A DNA stretch of 64,000 nucleotides from Halalkalicoccus sp. NIPERK01 (GTDB lineage Archaea; Halobacteriota; Halobacteria; Halobacteriales; Halalkalicoccaceae). The stretch covers positions 138,081 to 202,080 of the forward strand of contig NZ_JASVVV010000004.1 in assembly GCF_030287405.1 (NCBI RefSeq), read 5' to 3'. Shown in pieces: positions 43,813 to 52,323 of this stretch. The notes under the pieces are model-generated. The model saw only the letters and a list, made by a program, of their open reading frames with translations. It searched no databases and had not been told where the DNA came from. The position numbers were made by a program, and so were the translations under genes. The first letter of the stretch is position 1, and each line of letters begins with the position of its first letter.

Positions 43813-44978
43813 CGAAGTTCGGCGGCACCAGTCTGGGTAGCGGCGACCGGATCAACCGCGCGGCCGACTCGATCGCGAGCGCGGTCGAAGGGGGCCACGA
43901 GATCGCGGTCGTCGCGAGCGCGATGGGATCGACCACCGACGACCTCCTCGACGACATCACCTTCGAGACCGATGAGGCCGATCGCGCGGAGATCGTCAGC
44001 ATGGGCGAGCGCACCTCCGTACGGATGCTGAAGGCGGCGCTGGCCTCGCGCGGCGTGAACGCGGTCTTCGTCGAACCCGGCAAGGACGAGTGGCCGATCA
44101 TCACCGACGAGTACGGCGAGGTCGACGTTGAGGAGACCCGCCGGCGCGCGCGCGACCTCGCCGCCGACCTCGACGGGGTCGTCCCCGTCGTCACGGGCTT
44201 TCTCGCCGAGACCCACGACGGCAGCGTCACCACCCTCGGGCGCGGGGGCAGCGACACCACCGCCGTCATGCTGGGCAAGTACATGGACGCCGACGAGGTC
44301 GTGATCGTCACCGACGTCGAGGGCGTCATGACCGGCGATCCCTCCGTGGTCGAGGGCGCGCGCAACGTCGGCGAGATAAGCGTCGACGAACTCCGAAACC
44401 TCTCGTTCCGGGGCGCGGAGGTCGTCGCGCCCTCGGCGCTCTCGTACAAGGACGACCGGATGGGCGTGCGCGTCGTCCACTACCAGCACGGCGATCTCTT
44501 AACTGGTGGAACGAGCATCGAGGGCGAGTTCGAGAACCTCGTCGACATGCGCGAGGAACCCCTCGCCTGCGTGACCATCGCCGGGCGCGCGATCCGGAAT
44601 CGCCCGGGGATCCTCTCGGATCTCTCGACACCGCTGGCCGAGCAGGGGATCAACCTCGACGCCGTCGCCAGCGGGATGGACTCGGTGACGTTCTACGTCG
44701 ACGTCGGGGCCGCCGAGGAGACCGAGGCGATCCTCCACGAGGCCGTCATCGAGGACGACTCCCTGTCGAGCGTCACGCTCGAGGGCGACTTCGCGGTCAT
44801 TCGTGTGACGGGCGGCGAACTCCCCAACCAGTCGGGGATCATCCAGGAGGTGATCGCGCCGGTCGCCGAGCAGAACATCGCGATCCACGACGTGATCACC
44901 AGCGCGACGAGCGTCGCGGTCTTCGTCCCGTGGGCCGACCGCGAGCGCACCCTCGAGACGATCCAGGAGACCTTCTAG
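43800..44978 (+). CDS. lysC: Aspartate kinase
   Basis: This enzyme phosphorylates aspartate, the first step towards threonine, methionine and lysine. It has KFGGTSLGSGDRI at the N-terminus, TTLGRGGSDTTAV for substrate binding, and two ACT domains (about 250-392) for feedback control. At 392 residues it is of normal length. GGGAGG lies four bases upstream. Its product feeds homoserine to the metX-metY pair elsewhere in the window. Confidence 0.93.
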   Translation: MRVVAKFGGTSLGSGDRINRAADSIASAVEGGHEIAVVASAMGSTTDDLLDDITFETDEADRAEIVSMGERTSVRMLKAALASRGVNAVFVEPGKDEWPIITDEYGEVDVEETRRRARDLAADLDGVVPVVTGFLAETHDGSVTTLGRGGSDTTAVMLGKYMDADEVVIVTDVEGVMTGDPSVVEGARNVGEISVDELRNLSFRGAEVVAPSALSYKDDRMGVRVVHYQHGDLLTGGTSIEGEFENLVDMREEPLACVTIAGRAIRNRPGILSDLSTPLAEQGINLDAVASGMDSVTFYVDVGAAEETEAILHEAVIEDDSLSSVTLEGDFAVIRVTGGELPNQSGIIQEVIAPVAEQNIAIHDVITSATSVAVFVPWADRERTLETIQETF

Positions 44979-45634
44979 CGGCCCTCCCGGAGGCGACTGC
45001 CGATCCGCTCGGGGAGCCCCGCCTCCGAGACCGCCTCGATCACCCGCTCGACGTCGTACTCCACGCGGCGCTCCTCGACCGTTCGCTCGTCGAGATCCAC
45101 GATCGCGTAGGCCGCACGCGGATCTCCGTCGCGGGGCTGGCCGACGCTGCCGGGGTTGCAGACGATCCCCTCGTCGTAGACCGCGTGGCCCTGGACGTGG
45201 GTGTGGCCCATCACGAGTAGCTCCTCGTCTCCCAAGAGCGCGGGCGAGAACTCCTCGGGATAGGTGTAGTGATCCGGGTTCTCGGGGTGGCCGTGGACGA
45301 GTTTCACCCGTCCCTCCAACTCCGTGCGCTCCTCGGGGAGCGCCGCAAGCCACTGCAACCCCTCCTCCGAGAGCTCCCGGCGGGCGTGCTCCACTCCGGC
45401 TTTCGCCATCGCGTTGAACCGGAATGCGGTGTCGCTGGCGACCGCGCGGTCGTGGTTGCCCATCACCGTCGGAACCGACCGCTCGCGGACGACGTCGAGA
45501 CACTCGGCGGGCCAGGGGTTGTAGCCGACGACGTCGCCCGCACAGAGCAGGCGATCGACCGCGGGCATGTCCTCGAGGACTGTCGAGAGGGCGACCCGAT
45601 TCGCGTGGATATCGGAGATAAGACCGACGCGCAT
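44975..45634 (-). CDS. Metallophosphoesterase, YfcE-like
   Basis: The 219-residue protein shows the calcineurin-type metal motifs in order: GLISDIHANRVAL, LLCAGDVVGYNP, TVMGNHD and VHGHPEN...GHTHVQG. This is the YfcE/MJ0936 group of small phosphodiesterases. The natural substrate is unknown. The gene is convergent with lysC, sharing CTAG at the stops. Confidence 0.88.
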   Translation of the reverse strand: MRVGLISDIHANRVALSTVLEDMPAVDRLLCAGDVVGYNPWPAECLDVVRERSVPTVMGNHDRAVASDTAFRFNAMAKAGVEHARRELSEEGLQWLAALPEERTELEGRVKLVHGHPENPDHYTYPEEFSPALLGDEELLVMGHTHVQGHAVYDEGIVCNPGSVGQPRDGDPRAAYAIVDLDERTVEERRVEYDVERVIEAVSEAGLPERIGSRLREGR

Positions 45635-45659
45635 ACCCCCTGTATGGGAGTGGAGGCCT

Positions 45660-46238
45660 TCAGTCCTGCCCGTTCTCGATCGCCCACGCGAAGCCGTCGC
45701 CCTCGCGGACGACCCCGGCGGCACAGACCGCGTGCTCGAACTCGTGGTCGTAGGCGGTTCGAGCGGCCTCCGCGGCGCTTTCGGGGGCGAACTCGACGGG
45801 TTCGGGCGCGTCCTTCTCGTAGGTCGCCACCAGCGTCGGTTCGGTGACGCGCTCGACCAGCAGGGCGTCCCTCCGGACGATCCCTATCAGTGCGTCCTCC
45901 CCGTCTAGCACGCCCGCGATTCTGGGAGTGTCGTAGTCGTCCTTCTCGTAGTCGAGCGCGAGCAGCCCCGTCGCGAGCGCGTCGCGCGCCGGGTAGCCCA
46001 GTCCGACCTTCTCGGCGATCGGGTCGACGTGCGAGCCGTTGCCGAGTACTACTCCTTCGCCCATCGAACGCACGCAGTTGTACGAGACGTAGGGGTTCTC
46101 GGTCTCCTCGGCGTCGGCGGTCGGGCCGACGGTGAGGCGGTCCCCCCGCTCTACGATCCGGCGGTTCGGGAACGAGCGCGAGGAGACGCGGTAGGCCCCG
46201 CGGTCGGGGCCGACGATCAGGAAGCGGCCGACGTACAT
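45660..46238 (-). CDS. purO: IMP cyclohydrolase, archaeal PurO
   Basis: This enzyme catalyses the last step of IMP synthesis, closing formyl-AICAR to IMP, in archaea that lack the PurH cyclohydrolase. [35 protein letters not shown] and [17 protein letters not shown] are typical of the family. It has 192 residues. It begins 25 bases upstream of the metallophosphoesterase gene on the same strand and may share a transcript with it. Confidence 0.9.
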   Translation of the reverse strand: MYVGRFLIVGPDRGAYRVSSRSFPNRRIVERGDRLTVGPTADAEETENPYVSYNCVRSMGEGVVLGNGSHVDPIAEKVGLGYPARDALATGLLALDYEKDDYDTPRIAGVLDGEDALIGIVRRDALLVERVTEPTLVATYEKDAPEPVEFAPESAAEAARTAYDHEFEHAVCAAGVVREGDGFAWAIENGQD

Positions 46239-46370
46239 ACACGACCGTGCTCACCTCGCGGCCAAGTAGGTGTCGATGTATGCACCGACGGGGTGTGTGA
46301 TCCGGTGGCGTGGATGGCCGGAACGCGCAACGCTTACATTGTAGCGACGGGTACGGACGGGTGCGAGCGC

Positions 46371-46443
46371 AGTCCCATGGGGTAGTGGCCAATCCTGAAG
46401 CCTTCTGGGGGCTTCGACACAGGTTCGAATCCTGTTGGGACTA
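46371..46443 (+). tRNA. tRNA-Gln (anticodon CTG)
   Basis: The full cloverleaf is present without an intron. Acceptor AGTCCCA/TGGGACT, D arm with GG, anticodon stem AAGCC/GGCTT with loop TTCTGGG (CTG), T arm ACAGG/CCTGT with loop TTCGAAT, discriminator A. It is 73 bases without an encoded CCA. A TATA-like CTTACATT lies about 32 bases upstream. Confidence 0.93.
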
Positions 46444-46568
46444 CTCGAACTCCTCCGTCCTTCTTCCGGACCACAGCTATCGCTCCGAGAGTTCCCCCGT
46501 CCTCGTGGTCGAAGTGCTCGGGCGGACGCGGTCAGCGGCGGTCGTCCCGTCGAGGGTGAAGCCCGTAG

Positions 46569-46608
46569 GTTTAATACGACTTATTGTATTTTAAGTTATA
46601 ATCTATTC
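46569..46608 (+). promoter_or_regulatory. AT-rich promoter of the HTH gene
   Basis: This is a conspicuous AT-rich island (TTTAATACGACTTATTGTAT, then TTTAAGTTATAATC) ahead of the ATG at 46609. TTTAAGTTATA near 46590 could serve as TATA. No ribosome site is needed if the transcript is leaderless. Confidence 0.55.
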
Positions 46609-46950
46609 ATGGTTTCCCTGGACACCGTTTTCGATCTCTTCAGCAAGGAACGGCGGCGCTACGCGCTGTACTATCTCGACCAGCAGGAGGGGAGAGTGTC
46701 GATCGAGGAGGTCGCCGAACGGGTAGCGAAGTGGGAGGCCGACTGCGAGGACGACCTCACGCCCGAGGAGTACGACCGGATCGTACTGTCGTTACATCAC
46801 ACCCACCTTCCGAAGACGGCGAGCGCGGAGTTCATCGAGTACGACGCCGAGAAGGGCGAGGTCAACGTCCACGGGACGCCCGCCGAGTTCGAGGCGGTCC
46901 TGACGGTCGCGAAAGTGCTCGAGAACGAGGACGAAGCGATCGACGCGTGA
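46609..46950 (+). CDS. Small HTH regulator, haloarchaeal (DUF7344-like)
   Basis: The 113-residue winged helix begins MVSLDTVFDLFSKERRRYALYYL. Next come VSIEEVAERVAKWE, then LSLHHTHLPKTASAEFIEYD and VNVHGTPAEFEAVLTVAKVLE. This is the layout of the many short haloarchaeal HTH proteins. No effector domain is present. Targets are unknown. Confidence 0.75.
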   Translation: MVSLDTVFDLFSKERRRYALYYLDQQEGRVSIEEVAERVAKWEADCEDDLTPEEYDRIVLSLHHTHLPKTASAEFIEYDAEKGEVNVHGTPAEFEAVLTVAKVLENEDEAIDA

Positions 46951-47063
46951 CGCCGGTGCTCGGTCGTTCTCCTCACTCGTCCCTCCCCGGCCGTGTGAGT
47001 GGCAGACACGACGGATCGGATCACGGAAGCCTTATCCGTGGAGGGGGCCTCGGTTCGAGTGCA

Positions 47064-47258
47064 ATGGCGAAAGGCGAAGTTGACTTCTTCAACGACACTG
47101 GCGGCTACGGTTTCATCTCGACGGACGACGCGGACGACGACGTGTTCTTCCACATGGAAGACGTTGGCGGCCCGGACCTCGAAGAGGGACAGGAGATCGA
47201 GTTCGATATCGAACAGGCCCCCAAGGGCCCCCGAGCGACCAACGTCACCCGCCTGTAA
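47064..47258 (+). CDS. cspA: Cold-shock domain protein
   Basis: The 64-residue single OB-fold protein has both RNA-binding motifs, GGYGFIS and DVFFHMEDV, and KGPRATNVTRL at the end. It binds single-stranded RNA or DNA as a chaperone. The CCTTATC at 47031-47037 would be a TATA box 28 bases before ATG, and it lies inside a CACGGA/TCCGTG dyad (47023-47041). Confidence 0.92.
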   Translation: MAKGEVDFFNDTGGYGFISTDDADDDVFFHMEDVGGPDLEEGQEIEFDIEQAPKGPRATNVTRL

Positions 47259-47294
47259 GGCGGACCACGACGTCTCAGCGGCTGTTACCTACCG

Positions 47295-47299
47295 TTTTT
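47295..47299 (+). terminator. T-run after cspA, with a long inverted repeat beyond
   Basis: T5 lies 37 bases after the cspA stop. Further on, CCCGTATC (47316-47323) and GATACGGG (47390-47397) form an 8-bp stem over a 66-base loop. Apart from this, the 194-base gap holds no gene that I can see. Confidence 0.35.
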
Positions 47300-47452
47300 C
47301 ACGACCCTCTAGATCCCCGTATCGCGTCCCGAACACGCACCGACGAGGACTCCTCATCGATCGAACCGCCCGGTTTCGCCGGTTTCGGGGATACGGGTGG
47401 GCTTCCTCCTGCCGGCATCGGCCTTATTCTCCTCACGATCCAACCGACACCC

Positions 47453-47686
47453 ATGGAAACGCCCCGAGAACTCCGATCCGTCGACCAGCGCGACGTCCTC
47501 GTCAGCCGGATCGAATACGACGACGGCACCGTCATCGCGGCCGACTTCGGGGGCGACGAGGTCACGCTCGACGTCGTCGGCGAGACGGCGATCGTCGTCG
47601 CCGGCGACCGGCAGGTGGAGTTCGACCTCCCCGAGGGAGCGAGCGACGTCGCCGTGAACAACGGCACGCTCACGATCGAGGAGTGA
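47453..47686 (+). CDS. Small beta-sandwich (Hsp20-like) haloarchaeal protein
   Basis: The 77-residue protein is nearly all strands: VLVSRIEYDDGTVIAADFGG, EVTLDVVGETAIVVAGDRQVEFDLP, ending VNNGTLTIEE. The last block is the usual end of an alpha-crystallin-type domain (NNGxLTI). It has no membrane segment. It may be a minimal chaperone-like domain. Its stop codon TGA is at the head of the 47684-47797 hairpin. Confidence 0.65.
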   Translation: METPRELRSVDQRDVLVSRIEYDDGTVIAADFGGDEVTLDVVGETAIVVAGDRQVEFDLPEGASDVAVNNGTLTIEE

Positions 47687-47797
47687 TACTGTCGGTCATA
47701 ACTCAGTCCATCGCCGGTGGCAAAGACGGGTAGTAGCTGCGCTGTTAGTGATGGATCGTGCCACAGACGTTCATATTCCCATGACCGACAGTATGAG
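47684..47797 (+). repeat. Long-loop hairpin element, divergent copy D
   Basis: ATACTGTCGGTCAT (47686-47699) and ATGACCGACAGTAT (47781-47794) are exact inverted repeats with an 81-base loop. The stem begins on the TGA stop codon of the 47453 gene and ends TATGAG, as copy C does. The stem core is otherwise unrelated to the other copies. Within the loop TCCATC and GTGGCA pair with downstream GATGGA and TGCCAC in interleaved order, so a pseudoknot is possible. Confidence 0.6.
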
Positions 47798-47847
47798 CCC
47801 CGTCGCAGCACCAACCGTTTAGCGTCCAGGGGCCCTACCCGCTCCCG

Positions 47848-48843
47848 ATGGCAGACGACTGGACCACCGACGACGTACAGGACCTCTCGGGGAGCACGAT
47901 CGTCGTCACCGGCGCGAACAGCGGGCTCGGCTACGAGGCCACCAGGGCGTTCGCACGCAAGGGCGGCCACGTGGTCATGGCCTGCCGGAGCGTCGAGCGA
48001 GGTCGGGAGGCCGCCGGGGAGATTCGCGATGAGCTCCCCGCCGCCTCGCTGTCGGTCCACGAGTGCGACCTCGCGGACCTCGACTCGGTGCGCGCGTTCG
48101 CCGAGGAGTTCGAGGCGACCTACCCGTCGCTTCACGTCCTGTGTAACAACGCGGGCGTGATGGCGATCCCCCGGGCCGAGACCGAGCAGGGCTTCGAGCG
48201 GCAGTTCGGCGTCAACCACCTCGGGCACTTCGCGCTGACGGGGCTGCTGTTGGATCGGCTGATCGGGACCGGCGGCGAGACGCGGGTCGTGACCCACAGC
48301 AGCAACGTCCACGAACGCGGCGAGATCGACTTCGATGATCTCAACTCCGTCGAACGGTACGACCCGTGGGACGCCTACGCCCAGTCGAAGCTCGCGAACC
48401 TGCTGTTCGCCTACGAACTCGACCGCCGCCTCCGGGACGCGGGTCTCGACGTGAAGAGCGTCGCCTGCCACCCGGGCTACGCCGACACCGACCTCCAGCG
48501 GCGCGGCCCAGAGATGCGCGGATCGAAGCCCCGGCTGTTCGCGATGAAGGCGTCGAATGCGCTGTTCGCCCAGAGCGCCGCGGTCGGCGCGCTCCCCCTC
48601 CTCTACGCCGCGACCCACCCCGGAATCGAGGGTGGGCAGTACGTCGGCCCCGGCGGGTTCAGGAACCTGCGCGGCACCCCCGAGGTCCAGCGTTCGAGCG
48701 AGCGATCCTACGACCGCGAGGACGCCCGGCGGCTCTGGGCGGTCTCCGAGGAACTCACCGGCGTACGCTACGGGTTCGATCGCTCGCTTCCCGGACGGGT
48801 CGGACGTCTCGCGGGCAGAGTGACCGACGGCCGGCCGGGGTAG
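47848..48843 (+). CDS. Short-chain dehydrogenase/reductase (retinol-dehydrogenase-like)
   Basis: The 331-residue protein has the coenzyme motif TGANSGLGYEATRAFA at about 21-35, NNAGVM near 95, the catalytic YAQSKLAN (Tyr-x-x-x-Lys) and Ser in THSSNVH. Relatives in the WWOX/RDH11-like group are frequent in haloarchaea. The substrate is unknown. The gene starts 50 bases after hairpin copy D. Confidence 0.87.
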   Translation: MADDWTTDDVQDLSGSTIVVTGANSGLGYEATRAFARKGGHVVMACRSVERGREAAGEIRDELPAASLSVHECDLADLDSVRAFAEEFEATYPSLHVLCNNAGVMAIPRAETEQGFERQFGVNHLGHFALTGLLLDRLIGTGGETRVVTHSSNVHERGEIDFDDLNSVERYDPWDAYAQSKLANLLFAYELDRRLRDAGLDVKSVACHPGYADTDLQRRGPEMRGSKPRLFAMKASNALFAQSAAVGALPLLYAATHPGIEGGQYVGPGGFRNLRGTPEVQRSSERSYDREDARRLWAVSEELTGVRYGFDRSLPGRVGRLAGRVTDGRPG

Positions 48844-48883
48844 GTGCCCTCGTCGCTCGCTCTCGCGGGCGTCTCGGAACCGA

Positions 48884-49471
48884 TCAGAGCCCCTCTCGGG
48901 TCACGCGCCGGTGGGTGCCGACGACGAGTTCCCGGACCACGGGCATCCCGTCGTAGACCCACAACAGGAACGCACAGCCGATCAGACCCAACTGGAAGGT
49001 CAACTCCGGCGACGGGTCGAGCGTGATCAGTTGAGAGGCGAAGGGGACGAACAGGTCGAAAAACCCGCTGATCAGCCCCTGTCCGTGCTCCCCTTCGGCC
49101 TGTTCGAGCGGCCAGAGGACCCGCTCGACGGGATATCGCCCGTAGCGGGGGTAATCGGGGATCACGTCGCTCGGCAGGTGCAGCAGGTAGCCCGTACCGA
49201 ACGCGAGGCCGACCCGCGTTCGCCCGTAGCGGTGGGCGAGCGCGCCGACGAGGATCGAGACCGGCACCGCGACGAACACCGAGTGGGCGAGCGCGTACCC
49301 GCCGGGGAAGACGCCGAACTGCCAGGAGAGCGTCTTGTCGACGAGATCCGGCAGCAGCGACGCGAACACGACGGCCACCGTCGCCGCCCCGTTCGGGCCC
49401 TCGCGGTAGACGAGGTGGCTGAACAGCGAGTAGGCGACGTAGCCGACGATGACGTGTTCCCAGGGCCACAT
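48884..49471 (-). CDS. YdjM-like membrane metal-dependent hydrolase family protein
   Basis: The 195-residue protein has five helices, beginning MWPWEHVIVGYVAYSLFSHLVY. Family motifs are the early HVIVGY His, LLPDLVDKTL and GYLLHLPSDVIPD with conserved His and Asp. This group (LexA-regulated YdjM and relatives) is thought to be membrane-bound hydrolases of unproven activity. Confidence 0.72.
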   Translation of the reverse strand: MWPWEHVIVGYVAYSLFSHLVYREGPNGAATVAVVFASLLPDLVDKTLSWQFGVFPGGYALAHSVFVAVPVSILVGALAHRYGRTRVGLAFGTGYLLHLPSDVIPDYPRYGRYPVERVLWPLEQAEGEHGQGLISGFFDLFVPFASQLITLDPSPELTFQLGLIGCAFLLWVYDGMPVVRELVVGTHRRVTREGL

Positions 49472-49571
49472 GTTCCGTTCCAGTGATAGTTACACGCGCC
49501 CCGTTAATACCTTTCTGACTCTCTTTGTTAACTCACCGCACGAGATTCGGTCGTCCCGCCGTTCGGCACGA

Positions 49572-49778
49572 TTACCGTTCCCACGCGCCGGGCGCGACCC
49601 CGAGTCGCCGAACGACGAAGGGGTAGACCGCCGCGATCGCGATCGCGACCGCGAACGACGCCCAGAAGCCGAGATCGCCGTAGAGCTCCTGGATCACGAG
49701 CAGGACGCCGAAGATCAGCGCGATCATCAGCAGGTAGTGTGGGAGGAGTTCGATCAGCCGCGAACGGAGCGAGGCCAT
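49572..49778 (-). CDS. Small two-helix membrane protein
   Basis: The product is 68 residues with two helices (about 10-32 and 34-55) and a basic C-terminus (VVRRLGVAPGAWER). It lies between two divergent promoters. No family is recognised. Confidence 0.55.
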   Translation of the reverse strand: MASLRSRLIELLPHYLLMIALIFGVLLVIQELYGDLGFWASFAVAIAIAAVYPFVVRRLGVAPGAWER

Positions 49779-49859
49779 TTGCGTTCCCGTACGCGAGCGG
49801 GACGCCTATAGCTACGGGTTCGCGACACCCCCTTGTCGCTGGGGGCGCTACGGGTCGGC

Positions 49860-50084
49860 ATGGACTCACGCTGGCTCACCGCCCTCGGCGGCCTGCTGGC
49901 GAGCCTCGCGATCAGCGTCCTCGCCTGGGTTTACTTCGATACCCTTCTGGTGTTCCTGTTGATTCCGTTCGTCCCGTTCCTGTTCCGGCGGTCGCCGCCG
50001 ACGAAGCGGTGTCCACGCTGTGGGTTCGAGACGACGAGCGAGGGGTTCGAGTACTGCCCGCGCGACGGCACCCGCCTCCCGTGA
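49860..50084 (+). CDS. Membrane-anchored zinc-ribbon protein
   Basis: The 74-residue product has two close hydrophobic helices (about 6-26 and 28-45), followed by KRCPRCGFETTSEGFEYCPRDG. The zinc ribbon has three Cys, with Asp where the fourth Cys often stands, a variant also seen in other YCPRDG zinc ribbons. Function is unknown. Confidence 0.6.
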   Translation: MDSRWLTALGGLLASLAISVLAWVYFDTLLVFLLIPFVPFLFRRSPPTKRCPRCGFETTSEGFEYCPRDGTRLP

Positions 50085-50564
50085 TCACCACACGACCAGC
50101 AGGAAACCGACCAACAGGACGCCCGTGAGGACGACCTGCATCGCCGTCGAGGCGAGCATCCCGAGCGTGGTGTAGATCGCGGTCCGGACGCTCCCCTCGA
50201 GGTCGCCCGAGCGCTCGAACTCGAGGGCGAAGGTGGCGATCACCACGCCCGCGATCGTGCCGACCGGCCCCGCGAGAAACAGGAGGACGAAGCCGACGGC
50301 CCCGGCGACCGCCGCCGTCTTCAGCGAGGCGCCGCCGGCCGCGGAGGAGATCACGCTCGAGAGGAGGTCGAACGCGAGCGTCACGATCGCGAGCAGGGTC
50401 GCCCCCGCGACGAAGAGGGTGCCGGGGTCGGAAAAGCCGCTCTGCCACCAGTAGTAGTAGATCCCCGCGATCGAGAGAAGCGCGCCCGGAACGAGCGGGA
50501 CGAAACTCGCGAGGACGCCACAGACGAGCAACGCCACGGCGACCGCCAGCGCGATCTCGACCAT
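50085..50564 (-). CDS. DUF456 family membrane protein
   Basis: The 159-residue protein shows the family's PLVPGALLSIAGIYYYW near 27-43, then glycine-rich helices (GAVGFVLLFLAGPVGTIAGV) and an acidic loop. It is the second gene of a pair; its ATG overlaps the stop of the 50564 gene by one base. No function is established for the family. Confidence 0.75.
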   Translation of the reverse strand: MVEIALAVAVALLVCGVLASFVPLVPGALLSIAGIYYYWWQSGFSDPGTLFVAGATLLAIVTLAFDLLSSVISSAAGGASLKTAAVAGAVGFVLLFLAGPVGTIAGVVIATFALEFERSGDLEGSVRTAIYTTLGMLASTAMQVVLTGVLLVGFLLVVW

Positions 50565-51859
50565 CAGCGCTCGTAGGCCCCCCGTCGAGCCAGTCTCCCG
50601 CGCTCCGCGAGCACGCTCGGGGTCCGACAGACCCCCCGCGCGCCCGCGGCCTGCGGGACGGTACAGTTGTTGCAGTTCTCGCAGACGACCCGCGCGCCCC
50701 CGTCCGAGAGGATCCGGGCGGGCAGGCGCGGCTCGGCGTAGAAGGGCCGCCCCATCCCGACGGCGTCGGCCGCCGACCCGAGCACGCGATCGAGTTCGGG
50801 CCCGCGGACGCCCCCCTCACAGAGGACGGGAATCGAGACGCGCTCGCGTGCCCGCTCGCACAGGTCGGCGTTCCACGCCGGTTCGAAGCCGAAGCCAGTG
50901 GCATGGATCCGGTTGGCGAGCGCCACCACCCGCCAGCGGGGGCCGAACGCCGCCTCGTAGCCCGACTCGAAGCGGTCGTCGGCCCACGCCCTTCGAGGAA
51001 ACTCCCCTCGGATGAGGCTCATGTCCCAGAACACGGAGCCCCGAACGGGGACCACCGCGTCGTAGCCAATCGTCTCGCAGGCCCGACAGATCTCGACGGC
51101 GTCGCGCTCCGAGAGGTGCCGGCGGACGACTGCGGGGCTATCGGCCTCGGCGGGCACCTTCGTCACCAGCGGGACGTCGCCCGCGCGCTCGCGGATCTCG
51201 TCGTGGATCAGGGAGAGGAATCTGACACGGTTCGTGAGGGAGCCCCCGAACTCGTCGTCCCGGCGGTTGTAGAAGGGCGAGAGGAACTGCTGGACGATCC
51301 CCATGTTCGCGCCCGCGACGTGGATCCCGTCGTAGCCCGCCTCGACGGCGTACTCCGCCGCTCGGCCGAAATCGGCGACCAGTTCGTAGACCTCCTCGGT
51401 CGAGAGGACGTGCGGGTCGTAGTCGAGGAGGCCGAGCCGATCCGCCAACCGAAGCGCTCGCGGCGGTCGTGAGACCGCGAGCTGTTTTAGATCAGGATGC
51501 TCGGCGCGGTAGCCGGCGTGCCACGTCTCCATGCTGCGCAACCCGCCGTGTTCGAGTTGGAGGAAGATCCGCGAGCCCCGGTCGTGGATCGCGTCGGTCA
51601 GTCGCTCCAGTTCGGCGACGAACCCCGGATCGTGGACGCGGGTCATCCCGGGGGCGGCACAGCCGCCCTCCCCGCGGACGATCGTCGCGCCCTGGAATAT
51701 CAGGCCCACGCCGGCCTCGGCGGCGGGTCCGAGTTCGCGGATCAGCGCGTCGACCGTGTCGGGGCCGTTGCCCGCACACTCCAGTAAGGGCGCGCGATAC
51801 AGGCGGTTGGGTATCGAGAGCCCGCCGATGGCGAGTGGGTCGGTGATCCGCGGGGCCAT
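50564..51859 (-). CDS. Old yellow enzyme-family NADH:flavin oxidoreductase with Cys cluster motif
   Basis: This is a 431-residue FMN barrel protein. GGLSIPNRLYRAPLLE opens it; HVAGANMGIVQQFLSPFYNRRDDEFGGSL is the family substrate/FMN region. The C-terminus CENCNNC...GVC (near 395-411) matches the 4Fe-4S site of 2,4-dienoyl-CoA reductase/TMADH-type members. The second, FAD-binding domain of those enzymes is missing, so an external partner must reduce the cluster. The substrate is unknown. Confidence 0.82.
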   Translation of the reverse strand: MAPRITDPLAIGGLSIPNRLYRAPLLECAGNGPDTVDALIRELGPAAEAGVGLIFQGATIVRGEGGCAAPGMTRVHDPGFVAELERLTDAIHDRGSRIFLQLEHGGLRSMETWHAGYRAEHPDLKQLAVSRPPRALRLADRLGLLDYDPHVLSTEEVYELVADFGRAAEYAVEAGYDGIHVAGANMGIVQQFLSPFYNRRDDEFGGSLTNRVRFLSLIHDEIRERAGDVPLVTKVPAEADSPAVVRRHLSERDAVEICRACETIGYDAVVPVRGSVFWDMSLIRGEFPRRAWADDRFESGYEAAFGPRWRVVALANRIHATGFGFEPAWNADLCERARERVSIPVLCEGGVRGPELDRVLGSAADAVGMGRPFYAEPRLPARILSDGGARVVCENCNNCTVPQAAGARGVCRTPSVLAERGRLARRGAYER

Positions 51860-51901
51860 TGCCGTCTTCTCCTACGGGCCTCGCGAGGTAAGCCGTTCGG
51901 C

Positions 51902-52276
51902 CTACAGGGGGCCGTCGGGCTGGTCCTGCTCGCCCTCGGATACGCTTTCGTCGACTTCTCCGAGGTCGCGCTCGTCGTTGTACTCCTCGGGGCCGCCCTC
52001 GCTCCCCGTCAACTCGTTGTACAGCGCCTCCTCTGCCTCCTCGGCGGTCTCGAAGCGCTCGCCCTCCAGTCGGTCGAAGACGCTGCCGATCGACTCGGTC
52101 TCGTTGGGCAGGTCGATGGGTTCCTGCCCGTAGTCCGCGGCGAGTTCCTCGCTGGTCGCGGGGTACTTGTGCTCGGAAAGCATCCCGCCGAACTCGTCGG
52201 CCGCCGCCGACTCTGCCGTCTCCGCCCGTTCGCGCTGGCGCTCGCGTGCGCTCTCCTGTGGGTCTCGGTCTCCCAT
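51902..52276 (-). CDS. Acidic haloarchaeal protein (DUF5789-like)
   Basis: The 124-residue protein is highly acidic with an Arg/Glu-rich start, and contains YPATSEELAADYGQEPIDLPNETESIGSVFDRL and FETAEEAEEALYNEL, the pattern of the DUF5789 family. Start 52276 (MGDRDPQES) is preferred over an upstream ATG. It probably forms short helices. Function is unknown. Confidence 0.65.
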   Translation of the reverse strand: MGDRDPQESARERQRERAETAESAAADEFGGMLSEHKYPATSEELAADYGQEPIDLPNETESIGSVFDRLEGERFETAEEAEEALYNELTGSEGGPEEYNDERDLGEVDESVSEGEQDQPDGPL

Positions 52277-52323
52277 ACTTCCGGCTTCGACCGCCCGCGG
52301 CATAACGGTTGGACCTGCATTCG

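Noticed and set aside
45870-45895. GATCCCTATCAG inside purO resembling one arm of the hairpin element
   Set aside because: It encodes conserved purO residues (ALIGIVRRD) and no partner arm was found within 150 bases.
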